Of a stretch of DNA of 64,000 nt, positions 1 to 7,624 are shown one piece after another; position 1 is the first letter of the stretch, and every line of letters starts with the position of its first letter. A model generated the notes under the pieces. The model had not been told where the DNA came from. It made no database searches and was given only the letters and a program-made list of their open reading frames with translations. The position numbers and the translations under genes are program-made. This stretch comes from Fen-549 sp964636655 (GTDB taxonomy: Bacteria; Actinomycetota; Thermoleophilia; Gaiellales; Gaiellaceae): contig CAZWTK010000009.1 in the NCBI GenBank assembly GCA_964636655.1, forward strand, positions 1 to 64,000, written 5' to 3'.

Positions 1-1
1 C

Positions 2-781
2 AACTTCGGCGGCGGCTGCTACACCGTCTACGCCGAGCTCGACGGCGACACGGTGCGCATCGACAAGGAGCTCTTCGGCGACACCTTCCGCGCGTCGCCT
101 CGGCTGACGCCACTCGAGGCAAGGGCGATCCGTCTGGCGCTGGAGTTCGTCGGCCCGATGATCGCGGCCGACGCACACTCGCCACTCGAGCGGGTACGGC
201 GCAAGCTCGAAGAGACCTTCGGCCAGTTCGAGCTCCTGCAGACCCCCGAGCCGCAGGTGAGCGAGGCCGAGGAAGACCTGATCGCCCGTCTGGCCGAAGG
301 CATCCGCTTTCGCGAGCTGGTAGAGCTGGAGTACCTGAAGGAAGGCGACGAAGAGGCCTCGCGGCGCCTGACCGAGCCCTACGCGCTCGAGCGAAAGCTG
401 CCCTACTGGTACGTGCACACCTGGGATCGCACCACCGGCGGCGAGCGCAGCTTCCGCCTCGACCGCATGCGCAGCGCCAGGCTCACCGGCGAAAAGTTCG
501 AGCAACGGCCCGGATTCGAGCCGCGCGGCCTCCGCCACGCGCGACAGGCGCGTATCTGGTACTCGCCGAAGGTGGCCCGCTGGCGCCTGGAGCGAGGCGG
601 TGCAAGGGAGCTCGTCGACGGAGCCGCCCTTGCCGCGACGGCGGTCGGGAGCCCCGAGTGGCTGACGGGAGAGATCCTCTCGCATCGTGGCGAGGCGATC
701 GTGCTCGAGCCGGGCGATCTGCGCACGCTCGTCGCCGCCAGAGCGCGCGAGCTGGCCGCGTCCTTCGCCGCCACGCACTAG
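2..781 (+). CDS. WYL-domain transcriptional regulator, PafC-like (5' end outside window)
   Basis: The frame is open from the first bases and the product begins inside a domain, so the N-terminal HTH part lies upstream of the window. About 259 residues are visible. They start with a segment ending GDTVRIDKELFGDTFR, followed by an acidic helical linker, a WYL-type core around 'PYWYVHTWDRTTGGERSFRLDR', and a C-terminal WCX-like extension. This is the usual C-terminal architecture of PafB/PafC regulators, which in actinobacteria control DNA-damage genes. A GTG at 53 could be mistaken for a start but would cut the protein mid-domain. The stop overlaps the stop of the converging queG gene in a CTAG tetranucleotide. 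PafC rather than another WYL protein is inferred from length and layout. Confidence 0.75.
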   Translation, partial: NFGGGCYTVYAELDGDTVRIDKELFGDTFRASPRLTPLEARAIRLALEFVGPMIAADAHSPLERVRRKLEETFGQFELLQTPEPQVSEAEEDLIARLAEGIRFRELVELEYLKEGDEEASRRLTEPYALERKLPYWYVHTWDRTTGGERSFRLDRMRSARLTGEKFEQRPGFEPRGLRHARQARIWYSPKVARWRLERGGARELVDGAALAATAVGSPEWLTGEILSHRGEAIVLEPGDLRTLVAARARELAASFAATH

Positions 782-1785
782 GGCCGAGCGAGGCGCTCGC
801 GCAGACGATTCAGAGCCCAGCCGGCATGCTCGGCGAGTAGCTCGTCGCCGCTGAGTGCGTAGCGCTCGAGCAACGGCTCGTGCTCTTTCGTGCCGGCGGC
901 GGCCAGGGCCACCAATGCGTTCCTGCGCAGGAAGCGTGGATCCCGGCGCGGGAAATAGAGCCGCCGGTAGCGTACGGTCAGGTCTCGCCCGTCGGCAGTC
1001 AGCCAGTCTCCGAGCGAGACGAGCGGCTCTGCCCCGTCGAGCGCGAGCCTTTCCCTTCGCTTCTCGAGTCCCCGGTTCCAGGGGCAGACCCGTTGGCATA
1101 TGTCGCAGCCGTAGACGCTCGCGCCCATTTGCTCACGCATCGGCTCGGGTAATGCCACACGCGCCTGCGTCCAGTAAGACAGGCAGAGGCGCGCGTCGAG
1201 CACCCCTTCCCGCACGAGCGCGGCGGTCGGACAGGCTTCGATACACAAGCGGCACTCGCCGCAGCCCCGCCGCAGCGGTTCCCCCGGTTCGATCTCGGCT
1301 TCGCTCACAAGCGTTCCGAGCACGATCCAGGAACCGAGCCGCGGGGCGATCACGAGCCCGTTCTTGCCGTAGAAGCCTATGCCTGCGCGCGCGGCGGCCT
1401 CACGATCGACGTGATCGCTGGAGTCGACCAGGACTCGGTAGGCGCCGCCGAGACGCTCGCCGAGGGCCGCGAGCTTGAGCCGGAGCTCGGCGTAGTAGTC
1501 GCGCCAGGCATGGCGTGCCAGGCGTCCCTCCCCCGCGCTCGGCTCGGGCCCCGGCAGGTAGTAGGAGAGCGCCGCGGAGACGACGCTGCGGCCCCCTTCG
1601 AGCAGGCGCTCGGGGTGACAGGAAATCTCGGGACGCGCGAACGTGAAGCTCATGTCCGCGGAGAGACCCTCCGCGCGCCGCTCGGCGATCGCGCGCTCGG
1701 CGCTCGCGTAGGGCTCGGCCGGAGCCGCCGCCACGGCGTCCAGTCCCAGCTCCGAGGCGATCGCGGCAAGCCGAGCGGCGTTCAT
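778..1785 (-). CDS. queG: Epoxyqueuosine reductase QueG
   Basis: QueG reduces epoxyqueuosine to queuosine in the tRNA wobble position, using cobalamin and two [4Fe-4S] clusters. The 335-residue product carries the family hallmarks. These are 'REAAARAGIGFYGKNGLVI' in the catalytic domain, a ferredoxin-like cluster motif CGECRLCIEACP, a second Cys set in CDICQRVCPWN, and a C-terminal HEAT-like tail (RFLRRNALVALAAAG). Length fits the family. The ATG at 1785 precedes a typical N-terminus. It converges on the upstream WYL gene with overlapping stops. No other queuosine gene is visible in the window. Confidence 0.9.
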   Translation of the reverse strand: MNAARLAAIASELGLDAVAAAPAEPYASAERAIAERRAEGLSADMSFTFARPEISCHPERLLEGGRSVVSAALSYYLPGPEPSAGEGRLARHAWRDYYAELRLKLAALGERLGGAYRVLVDSSDHVDREAAARAGIGFYGKNGLVIAPRLGSWIVLGTLVSEAEIEPGEPLRRGCGECRLCIEACPTAALVREGVLDARLCLSYWTQARVALPEPMREQMGASVYGCDICQRVCPWNRGLEKRRERLALDGAEPLVSLGDWLTADGRDLTVRYRRLYFPRRDPRFLRRNALVALAAAGTKEHEPLLERYALSGDELLAEHAGWALNRLRERLARP

Positions 1786-1818
1786 GACCGTATTGTGACG
1801 CGCCCGACCATCCTCACT

Positions 1819-1912
1819 CCGGTGCCAGGCGCTCGGACATGTCCCCTTTGCCGCTCGGTACGCGCTTTGCAGCTATTCCGTCCCGAACGGACACGTCCTC
1901 GTGCCTGGCACC
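1819..1912. repeat. Long inverted repeat with GGTGCCAGGC ends (REP/MITE-like)
   Basis: The 12-mer CCGGTGCCAGGC at 1819-1830 is perfectly complementary to 1901-1912. The match extends imperfectly inward for about 25 bases on each side through GGAC(A/G)TGTCC blocks, leaving a ~45-base centre with no coding frame. It lies in the gap between queG and the SufT-like gene. Its size and palindromic ends resemble small non-autonomous REP or MITE elements. No transposase is visible in the window. Confidence 0.6.
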
Positions 1913-1969
1913 GGGGCATGGCCGAGCGGGACGTTTCGTCGCGGCAGAGGGAGAATCGATGACCGCGGC

Positions 1970-2272
1970 TCAGTAGCCGAAACCGAGCAGAAGCTTGGCG
2001 TCCTCGGACATCCGTTCCGGCGTCCAGGGAGGATCCCAGGTCAGCTCCAACGTCACCTTCTCGACCCCCGGCAGCTCACGAATCGCTTCCAGGATCTGCT
2101 CGTGGATGAGCGGCCCGGCCGGACAGCCGATCGAGGTCAGGCTGTAGGAAACCGTGACGTCGTCACCCTCGATCTGAACGCCGTAGAGCAGACCGAGCTC
2201 GACGATGTCGAGCCCCAGCTCGGGGTCGAATACCTGGCGCAGAACCTCGGTAACGTCCTCGACGGTGAGCAT
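1970..2272 (-). CDS. MIP18/SufT-family (DUF59) metal-sulfur assembly protein
   Basis: This 100-residue protein is a stand-alone DUF59 domain: MLTVEDVTEVLRQVFDPELG, then 'IVELGLLYGVQI', then 'SIGCPAGPLIHEQI' with the conserved Cys, and a C-terminal 'LTWDPPWTPERMSEDAK'. The family assists Fe-S cluster assembly (SufT) or acts beside ring-hydroxylating oxygenases (PaaD). With no suf or paa genes nearby, SufT-like is only a general label. I start at 2272 because the longer open frame to 2407 runs through a dispersed repeat and reads as non-coding. A TACACT hexamer sits six bases before this ATG, which fits a leaderless mRNA. It lies downstream of glpX on the same strand, but the repeat separates them. 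Confidence 0.8.
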   Translation of the reverse strand: MLTVEDVTEVLRQVFDPELGLDIVELGLLYGVQIEGDDVTVSYSLTSIGCPAGPLIHEQILEAIRELPGVEKVTLELTWDPPWTPERMSEDAKLLLGFGY

Positions 2273-2308
2273 CGGTTCAGTGTATCCCGCGAAAGCCGGC
2301 TCGCGTTT

Positions 2309-2422
2309 CCAACGAAAGTCTGCCTCCTGCGGAGGCATGACGACCTTCGGCGGCGAGAAACACCGAAGAGCCCCGGGGGATCGCGTCTCGTGAGCCGCGC
2401 CCGTCATGCCGGTCGCGGCGGC
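2309..2422 (+). repeat. Dispersed ~100-bp hairpin repeat, copy 1 (degenerate)
   Basis: Positions 2309-2355 match 34131-34177 closely, with shared blocks CGAAAGTC, GCCTCCT, CGGAGG and ATGACGAC followed by CTTCG. A second shared block at 2390-2422 matches 34198-34230 (GTGA.CCGCGCCCGT then GCCGGTCGCGGCGGC). The middle differs in length and sequence. Here the outer arms no longer pair well, whereas in the other copy they pair perfectly, so this copy looks older. It occupies the gap between the SufT-like gene and glpX. Confidence 0.65.
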
Positions 2423-2453
2423 GAAGGGACTGCGCGTGCCTCGCCTGACTTTT

Positions 2454-3476
2454 CTAGTAACCGAGCAGGCGCACCTCTTCGCGCCGCTCGCGGGCGAAGA
2501 AGTGAATGCTGTCGATGAAGCGCACCCAGTTACAGCGGGTGCACATGAGGAGGGTGTGAGTGCGGGCGCTGTCGGCGAGGAAGCGAACGCCGCGCAGAAG
2601 GTCGCCGCCCGAGACGCCGGTCGCGGCGAAGATGATCTCGCCCGGAACCAGGTCGGTCGTGGTGAAGATGCGCTCGATGTCGGCTATGCCGGTCGCCCTG
2701 GCCTGCTCGATCTCGCGCCTCGAGACGGGCCAGAGTTGAGCCTGGAGCTCGCCGCCGAGGCAGCGAAGAGCCGCCGCGGTCAGCACAGCCTGGCGTGTGC
2801 CGCCGATGCCGATCGCCAGATGGTCGTTGGTGCCCCTGATCGCTGCCGATATCGAGGCCGTCACGTCGCCGTCCGGAATCAACTTGATACGCGCGCCTGC
2901 GTGCCTGATCTCGTCGATCAGATCGTGGTGGCGCGGGCGATCGAGCACTATCGTGGTGACGTCGTTTGGGTTTCGCCCGAAGGCCTTGGCGATCGCCGCG
3001 ATGTTCTCGCCGACTGGCTTGCGTAAATCGATCTGGCCACGGGCGCGCGGCCCGACGGCCATTCGTCGCATGTACATGTCGGGAAGGGTTACGAAAGCGC
3101 CGGGCTCGCCGACTGCGATCATCGACATCGCGCCGGAGCCTCCCCGAGCCACTACCTCGCGTCCCTCGAGAGGATCGAGAGCCAGGTCGACCGGCGTCCC
3201 GCCGGCGCCGATCTGTTGCCCGGCGGCAAGCGCGCCCTCATCGGACGCTCCGACGACGATGCGCCCGTCGATCGGAAGACTGACGAGTGTGTTCTGCATG
3301 GCGGCGAATGCGGCCTCTTCGGCCCCTTCGCGGTCGGCGCGGCCCAACCAGCGGGCGCTGGCCAGAGCGGCCGCGTCGGTGGCCCGAGCGTAGTGAACGC
3401 AGCTGCAGATCGCCGTGGGCGGCTCGGCAGCGGGAGCAGCCTCCCTCTTCTTCCTCGCTGTCTTTGACGTGCTCAT
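2454..3476 (-). CDS. glpX: Class II fructose-1,6-bisphosphatase GlpX
   Basis: The enzyme hydrolyses fructose-1,6-bisphosphate to fructose-6-phosphate in gluconeogenesis. The 340-residue product shows the GlpX pattern: 'LPIDGRIVVGASDEG' near residue 70, 'PVDLALDPLEGREVVARGG' (the acidic metal-binding segment), 'GLPDMYMRR'-like 'TLPDMYMRRMAVG', and 'GIGGTRQAVLTAAALRCLGG'. A 20-residue Lys/Arg/Ala-rich N-terminal extension precedes the domain. Its ATG overlaps the stop of the 2-phosphoglycerate kinase gene by four bases, so it is the last gene of a four-gene operon. It would draw on the same phosphoglycerate/gluconeogenic pool as the two upstream enzymes. Confidence 0.92.
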   Translation of the reverse strand: MSTSKTARKKREAAPAAEPPTAICSCVHYARATDAAALASARWLGRADREGAEEAAFAAMQNTLVSLPIDGRIVVGASDEGALAAGQQIGAGGTPVDLALDPLEGREVVARGGSGAMSMIAVGEPGAFVTLPDMYMRRMAVGPRARGQIDLRKPVGENIAAIAKAFGRNPNDVTTIVLDRPRHHDLIDEIRHAGARIKLIPDGDVTASISAAIRGTNDHLAIGIGGTRQAVLTAAALRCLGGELQAQLWPVSRREIEQARATGIADIERIFTTTDLVPGEIIFAATGVSGGDLLRGVRFLADSARTHTLLMCTRCNWVRFIDSIHFFARERREEVRLLGY

Positions 3477-4381
3477 TTCACCTCTTGTACGCGTTCAGCG
3501 CCTTCCAGCACCAGCTCGATCACCGCGCCGACAGTGCGATCGACGTTCTCATTCTCTATCACCGCGACGCTGGATTTGCGAGCGCGCTTGAGCAAGAAGT
3601 CTTGAACCTGGCGGATCTCACCGAGGCTGTGGATGTATTTCTCGACCGGGCGAACGCCCTCGGTGGCGAGGTCGCGAACGAAGAAGTTGGAGGCGTGAAC
3701 CTCCTCGTTGTAGACCGCGAGCTGGCACTGGATGACAAGCGCTCCCTCGATCTCGAGCGGCAGCATCCCCGGCACGAGGTGCACGCCCTCGAGCACCATC
3801 GACCAACCCTCTTCGAGCGCACGCTCAATCGAGGCGCGCACGCCCACTAGCACGTTCTTCGTCTGCTGGAGGAAGCCGCGAATGAGCGGATCGCCCTCCT
3901 CGCGCTCGGCCTCCGGCAGTGCCTCCCAGGCCTTGAAGCTGGAGTAGTGGATCGTGGGCATGAACTCCTCGGAGAAGAAGGCGCGAATCGTCTGGCGGAT
4001 GAAATCGGTCGAGGAGAGACGGGTGATGCCGAGCCGGTGCGCGACCTCCGCGGCGATCGTCGTCTTGCCGGTGCCCGTGGCACCGCCGATGAGCACGATC
4101 AGCGGCATGTCGAGCTGGTCGAGATCGTGGTAGCGGCGCAGGCGCTCGACCGCTTCGTGACCCTCGACCGGGCCCAGCGTCTCGATCGCCAGCTCGTGCA
4201 GACGCTCGAGCTCGACAACCCGCTCGTCCCTCCTGGCCAGGTCTATCTCCACCTGCCGCGCCAGCTCGTAGGCCCGCACGCCGCCAACCCCGACGGCGAT
4301 CAGCGCCCGCGCCATCAAGCCCTTCGAGTAGGGCAGATTCTCGTCGCCCAGCGGAAAGGGGTTGTGGCGGTGCTGGGTCAT
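3473..4381 (-). CDS. 2-phosphoglycerate kinase
   Basis: The predicted reaction is ATP-dependent phosphorylation of 2-phosphoglycerate to 2,3-diphosphoglycerate, the first step of cyclic-DPG synthesis. The 302-residue protein has an N-terminal ATP-cone-like region (residues 1-90, 'PFPLGDENLPYSKGLMARAL') and a kinase domain with P-loop GGATGTGKTT at 99-108. It then has 'STDFIRQTIRAFFSEEFMP' and 'LEGVHLVPGM'. This layout is that of archaeal 2-phosphoglycerate kinases. It overlaps the cDPG synthetase upstream and glpX downstream by four bases each. The adjacency to cDPG synthetase makes the substrate assignment much firmer than sequence alone. Confidence 0.88.
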   Translation of the reverse strand: MTQHRHNPFPLGDENLPYSKGLMARALIAVGVGGVRAYELARQVEIDLARRDERVVELERLHELAIETLGPVEGHEAVERLRRYHDLDQLDMPLIVLIGGATGTGKTTIAAEVAHRLGITRLSSTDFIRQTIRAFFSEEFMPTIHYSSFKAWEALPEAEREEGDPLIRGFLQQTKNVLVGVRASIERALEEGWSMVLEGVHLVPGMLPLEIEGALVIQCQLAVYNEEVHASNFFVRDLATEGVRPVEKYIHSLGEIRQVQDFLLKRARKSSVAVIENENVDRTVGAVIELVLEGAERVQEVK

Positions 4382-5670
4382 GCGACGGTCGCCTTCATGC
4401 GGGCTTGCCGCGCCAGCTCGAGAAGCGCAGGCTCCAGCGCGGCCTCGCCCTGTAGCGGCACCAGCTCGTTGTCGACGAGGCCAACCTCACATCCGCGTGC
4501 CACCGCTTCCTCGATCACGACATCGACCGCGGCCGCCTTCAACTCGACCAAGAAGACCTCGGCGTCGATCTGCGCCAACTCTTCGCTCAGCTCCTGGCGG
4601 CGGGCGAGGCTGCCCGAGACGTGAACTACCTCGGCGCCGTGAGCGCGCTCGAGATGGTCGCCGAGCGGGCGAAGCGCTTGTTTCGGAGCCGTGGTGAAGA
4701 GCGCCACCCTCTTCCCGCTCACCGGCATGAGCGGACGCGGACGCATCGAGGTGGCGATCAGCGGTAGATCCGGCCGTAGCGCGGCAATCGCGCTGCGAAG
4801 CCGGTCGAGCCGCCTTCCGGGCTCGGCAAAGCTGAGCACGAGCAGGTCGGAGATGAGTATGCGGTAGGCGTTCAGGTAGCCACAGGCCAGCTCCGCGTCT
4901 TGATGAGCGCTCACTACTAGCACGCGTCGATCACTGGCGATCGGCGGCAAGGCGGCGCCGCTACCTTCGAAGACAACCAGCTCGGGACGGCGCTCGAGCG
5001 CCAGCTCGGCAGCCTGCGCCACGTTCGAGTAGCCGACCGCTCCGGCCAGACCGCCGCCGCAGCGGCGCGCTCCGACGCTGGCGACCTCGCCAAGAAGAGC
5101 GTCCTCCAGATAGTCCGATGCCGCGTGACGCCCCGAGCGCGCCAGCTCGAGCAGCTCCTCGACGCTCGGCGGAGTCTCGCGCAACTCCGGCTCGGGCGGT
5201 CCGCCGCGCCCCATCGCCACCACCACGACATCGAGATGTTGAGCGCATGCGCGGGCGAGCTGAATCGCCAGCGCCGTCTTTCCCACGCGCTTGCCGGTTC
5301 CGATCACGCTCAGGCTGGGAAGGTCGAAGGGCTCGAGCACGGGCGGATCGAAGCGAAAATCCGAACCCGCGTAGGGCAGCCCGAGCGCCAGCACCCGACT
5401 CGCGGCGGCCAGGCGCTCGCGTGGCCCCAAAACGGGCTCGTCGGAAAGATCGATCACGATCTCGGGCGAGTAGGTCTCGACCCCCTGCTCGATCGAGGTG
5501 GCGAGCGGAACACCGTAGAGCTCTTCGCCCGCCTGCACCGGCGAGCGAAGCTTCTCCCCGCCGCCTACGTTGACACAGCAGACGAACTCGTAGGGCAGAG
5601 CGTCCAGCGCGTCGCGCACGACCGGCGGATAGTGCTCGCCGTCGATCAGCGCAAGCGCGACGGGTTTCAT
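4378..5670 (-). CDS. Cyclic 2,3-diphosphoglycerate synthetase
   Basis: The family closes 2,3-diphosphoglycerate into cyclic 2,3-diphosphoglycerate with ATP. cDPG is a thermoprotectant and phosphate store best known from thermophilic methanogens. The 430-residue product opens with MKPVALALIDGEHYPPVVRD, typical of the family. It has a P-loop GTGKRVGKT at 124-132, then 'VVVVAMGRGGPPEPE' and 'RRCGGGLAGAVGYSNV', and full length. It shares ATGA overlaps with the metallophosphoesterase upstream and the 2-phosphoglycerate kinase downstream. This is therefore a complete two-step cDPG pathway in one transcript. No obvious sign of decay. Confidence 0.9.
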   Translation of the reverse strand: MKPVALALIDGEHYPPVVRDALDALPYEFVCCVNVGGGEKLRSPVQAGEELYGVPLATSIEQGVETYSPEIVIDLSDEPVLGPRERLAAASRVLALGLPYAGSDFRFDPPVLEPFDLPSLSVIGTGKRVGKTALAIQLARACAQHLDVVVVAMGRGGPPEPELRETPPSVEELLELARSGRHAASDYLEDALLGEVASVGARRCGGGLAGAVGYSNVAQAAELALERRPELVVFEGSGAALPPIASDRRVLVVSAHQDAELACGYLNAYRILISDLLVLSFAEPGRRLDRLRSAIAALRPDLPLIATSMRPRPLMPVSGKRVALFTTAPKQALRPLGDHLERAHGAEVVHVSGSLARRQELSEELAQIDAEVFLVELKAAAVDVVIEEAVARGCEVGLVDNELVPLQGEAALEPALLELARQARMKATVA

Positions 5671-6473
5671 CGAGTGGTGACCTCGTGTTCGATCGACGTG
5701 GTGTTCTTGCGGAACTCGAGCGTGTCGGTGTCGAACTCGATGATGCGCTCGGTTCCGTGGAAGGGGTAATGGCGATCGACCTCGATCTTCTTCCCGTTGA
5801 ACTCGATCACGTTGTAACAGGGCCTGGTGTTACCGCGCAGTCGCAACGACGAGACCGTCCCCGCGTTGACGACGAACAGGTTCTCCAGCTTCCAGGCATA
5901 GGGAACGTGCTTGTGGCCCGACAGGACGAGATTCACGCCCGCGCGCTGCAGGCACTCGAGCGCGTCGCCGGCGTCGTGGACGATGTTGCGCTCCCGGCCG
6001 GTGCCGGGCACCGGCAACAGGTGGTGATGGAGGACGAAGATGCGCAACTGGGCCGGGCGCGCGAACTGCTCCTCGATCCAGCGGTAGCGGCCGCGCCCGA
6101 TCTGCCCGTAGTCTAGATCGGGAGCGGTGGAGTCGATCGCGACGATGCTGACCGGGCCCTTGTGCAGAACGGAGTTGCGCTCGCCGAAGAGCTGCTCGAA
6201 ATGCACGTAGCCAACGTTACGAGCGTCGTGGTTGCCCGGGATGACGACCAAGCTCGGGCACTCGATACGATCGAGATAGGCTCGTGCCTGCGCATACTCG
6301 CCCTTGAAACCGAACGAGGTCAGGTCGCCCGAGCAGACGACCACGTCGGGAGCGAGGTCGTTGACCTCCGAAATGGCGCGTTCCAGCAAGTTGGGCACGA
6401 AGTGCTGTCCGCCGCAGTGCAGATCGGATATCTGGGCGATTCTGAAAACACGACCGTCGCTCCGGCCCGGCAT
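5667..6473 (-). CDS. Calcineurin-like metallophosphoesterase
   Basis: This 268-residue cytoplasmic phosphoesterase has all the metal-binding blocks in order: ISDLHCGG (D17, H19), CSGDLTSFG (D50), IPGNHD (80-83), VLHHHLLP, and SGHKHVP. It is the first gene of the operon with cDPG synthetase, 2-phosphoglycerate kinase and glpX, joined by a four-base overlap. Members of the family hydrolyse phosphomonoesters or diesters, including cyclic ones. A role in opening cDPG or removing a phosphate from the pathway is an inference from operon position only. No clear Shine-Dalgarno precedes the ATG at 6473. Confidence 0.85.
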   Translation of the reverse strand: MPGRSDGRVFRIAQISDLHCGGQHFVPNLLERAISEVNDLAPDVVVCSGDLTSFGFKGEYAQARAYLDRIECPSLVVIPGNHDARNVGYVHFEQLFGERNSVLHKGPVSIVAIDSTAPDLDYGQIGRGRYRWIEEQFARPAQLRIFVLHHHLLPVPGTGRERNIVHDAGDALECLQRAGVNLVLSGHKHVPYAWKLENLFVVNAGTVSSLRLRGNTRPCYNVIEFNGKKIEVDRHYPFHGTERIIEFDTDTLEFRKNTTSIEHEVTTR

Positions 6474-6580
6474 GGCCGAAGTGTATGCCGCGGAGAGCGT
6501 TTGGGAAACATCCGCTGTGCTCGGGCCTCGCTCGGGTGAGGCGCTGAAGCGTCCGATCCTGTTGCTACTCTTGCTTGTAG

Positions 6581-6949
6581 ATGGGCTTCGAAAGCGTCGA
6601 TTTCCAGGCAGATCGCGGTTCGGACACCCCCAGGTTCGCGAACCAGGCCGAAGCCGAATGCGCGCGAATCCTCGATTACTACCGAATCGCCTGGGAGTAC
6701 GAGCCCACCTCTTTCGTGCTCGAACGCGACGAGGAAGGCCGCGTCAGCGAGGCGTTCACGCCCGACTTTTACCTCCCCGAGCAAGATCTCTACCTGGAGA
6801 TCACGGTCATGAAGCAGTCGCTCGTGACGCGCAAGAACCGCAAGTTGCGCAAGTTGCGAGCGCTCTACCCGGGAGTCCGCGTCAAGCTCTTCTATCGGCG
6901 CGACGTTCAGCGCCTGGCCGAGCGTTATCGCCTCGATCTGGCCTCCTGA
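6581..6949 (+). CDS. Conserved small protein next to hpt, possible nuclease-like fold
   Basis: The 122-residue protein contains 'RFANQAEAECARILDYYRIAWEYEPTSF', then 'FTPDFYLPEQDLYLEITVMKQ' and a basic tail. The pattern of an early Glu followed by P-D-F-Y-L-P and E-I-T is the spacing seen in small PD-(D/E)XK endonuclease-like proteins. That is a structural guess rather than a function. It sits just upstream of hpt on the same strand, with a ~90-base gap. Confidence 0.7.
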   Translation: MGFESVDFQADRGSDTPRFANQAEAECARILDYYRIAWEYEPTSFVLERDEEGRVSEAFTPDFYLPEQDLYLEITVMKQSLVTRKNRKLRKLRALYPGVRVKLFYRRDVQRLAERYRLDLAS

Positions 6950-7042
6950 AGCTCGCTCGGGTGACAGCAAAGCGCTTCCCTTTTCGGACCGGGCGCTCGA
7001 GACTGGGCCCCGGCATAGGCGTGAATCGGGGAGGATGTCGAG

Positions 7043-7624
7043 ATAGAGGAGCGAGAGACAACGGTTGAGAGCTCGAGCATCGGTGAGATCTACCTGCGAC
7101 GGGATGAGATCGCCGGCCGCGTGCACGAGCTAGGTGTCGAAATCGCACGCGACTACCAGGGCAGAGAACCGCTTCTCGTGGCACCGCTCAAGGCCAGCAC
7201 CATCTTTCTCGCCGATCTCTCACGTGCGCTGTCCATCCCGCACACGATCGACTTCGTCGAGTTGGCCGGATTCACCTCGGCGGCCGTGGGCGGGCAGCAA
7301 CGAATCCGTCTACTCAAGGACCTCGACGTCGATATCACGGGTCGTGACCTGATCGTGGTCGAGGACGTGGTCGACACCGGGCTCACGCTCAACTACCTGA
7401 CGCGAGTCTTTGCGCTGCGCGCACCCACCTCGATCACCATCGCCACGCTTTTCGACCGCCCATACCGGCGCCTGGTCGACGACCTACCCGTCCGCTACGT
7501 GGGATTCACCGTTCCGGACGAGCTCTTCGTCGGTTACGGGTTCGATCTCGACGAGCGCTTCCGCAACCTGCCCGACATACACCTCACGAAAGGTAGCCCA
7601 GCGGATCGTTCGGCACCCCGTTAA
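7043..7624 (+). CDS. hpt: Hypoxanthine phosphoribosyltransferase (start codon unclear)
   Basis: The enzyme salvages hypoxanthine/guanine with PRPP. The PRPP loop VVEDVVDTGLTL, 'LLVAPLKASTIFLADL' and 'YVGFTVPDELFVGYGFD' identify it. Conserved N-terminal residues (IGEIYLRRDEIAGRV) are encoded before the first in-frame GTG at 7121, so that codon is too late. The frame is open back to 7025 but has no ATG, GTG or TTG there. An ATA at 7043 stands eight bases after GGGGAGG and is the best-placed candidate, so I use it tentatively. The last 41 bases overlap the converging M23 peptidase gene, giving the protein a slightly extended tail. Confidence 0.85.
   Translation: MEERETTVESSSIGEIYLRRDEIAGRVHELGVEIARDYQGREPLLVAPLKASTIFLADLSRALSIPHTIDFVELAGFTSAAVGGQQRIRLLKDLDVDITGRDLIVVEDVVDTGLTLNYLTRVFALRAPTSITIATLFDRPYRRLVDDLPVRYVGFTVPDELFVGYGFDLDERFRNLPDIHLTKGSPADRSAPR

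Noticed and set aside
2273..2407. N-terminal extension of the SufT-like protein
   Set aside because: The extension is encoded by the dispersed hairpin repeat and is not conserved-looking.
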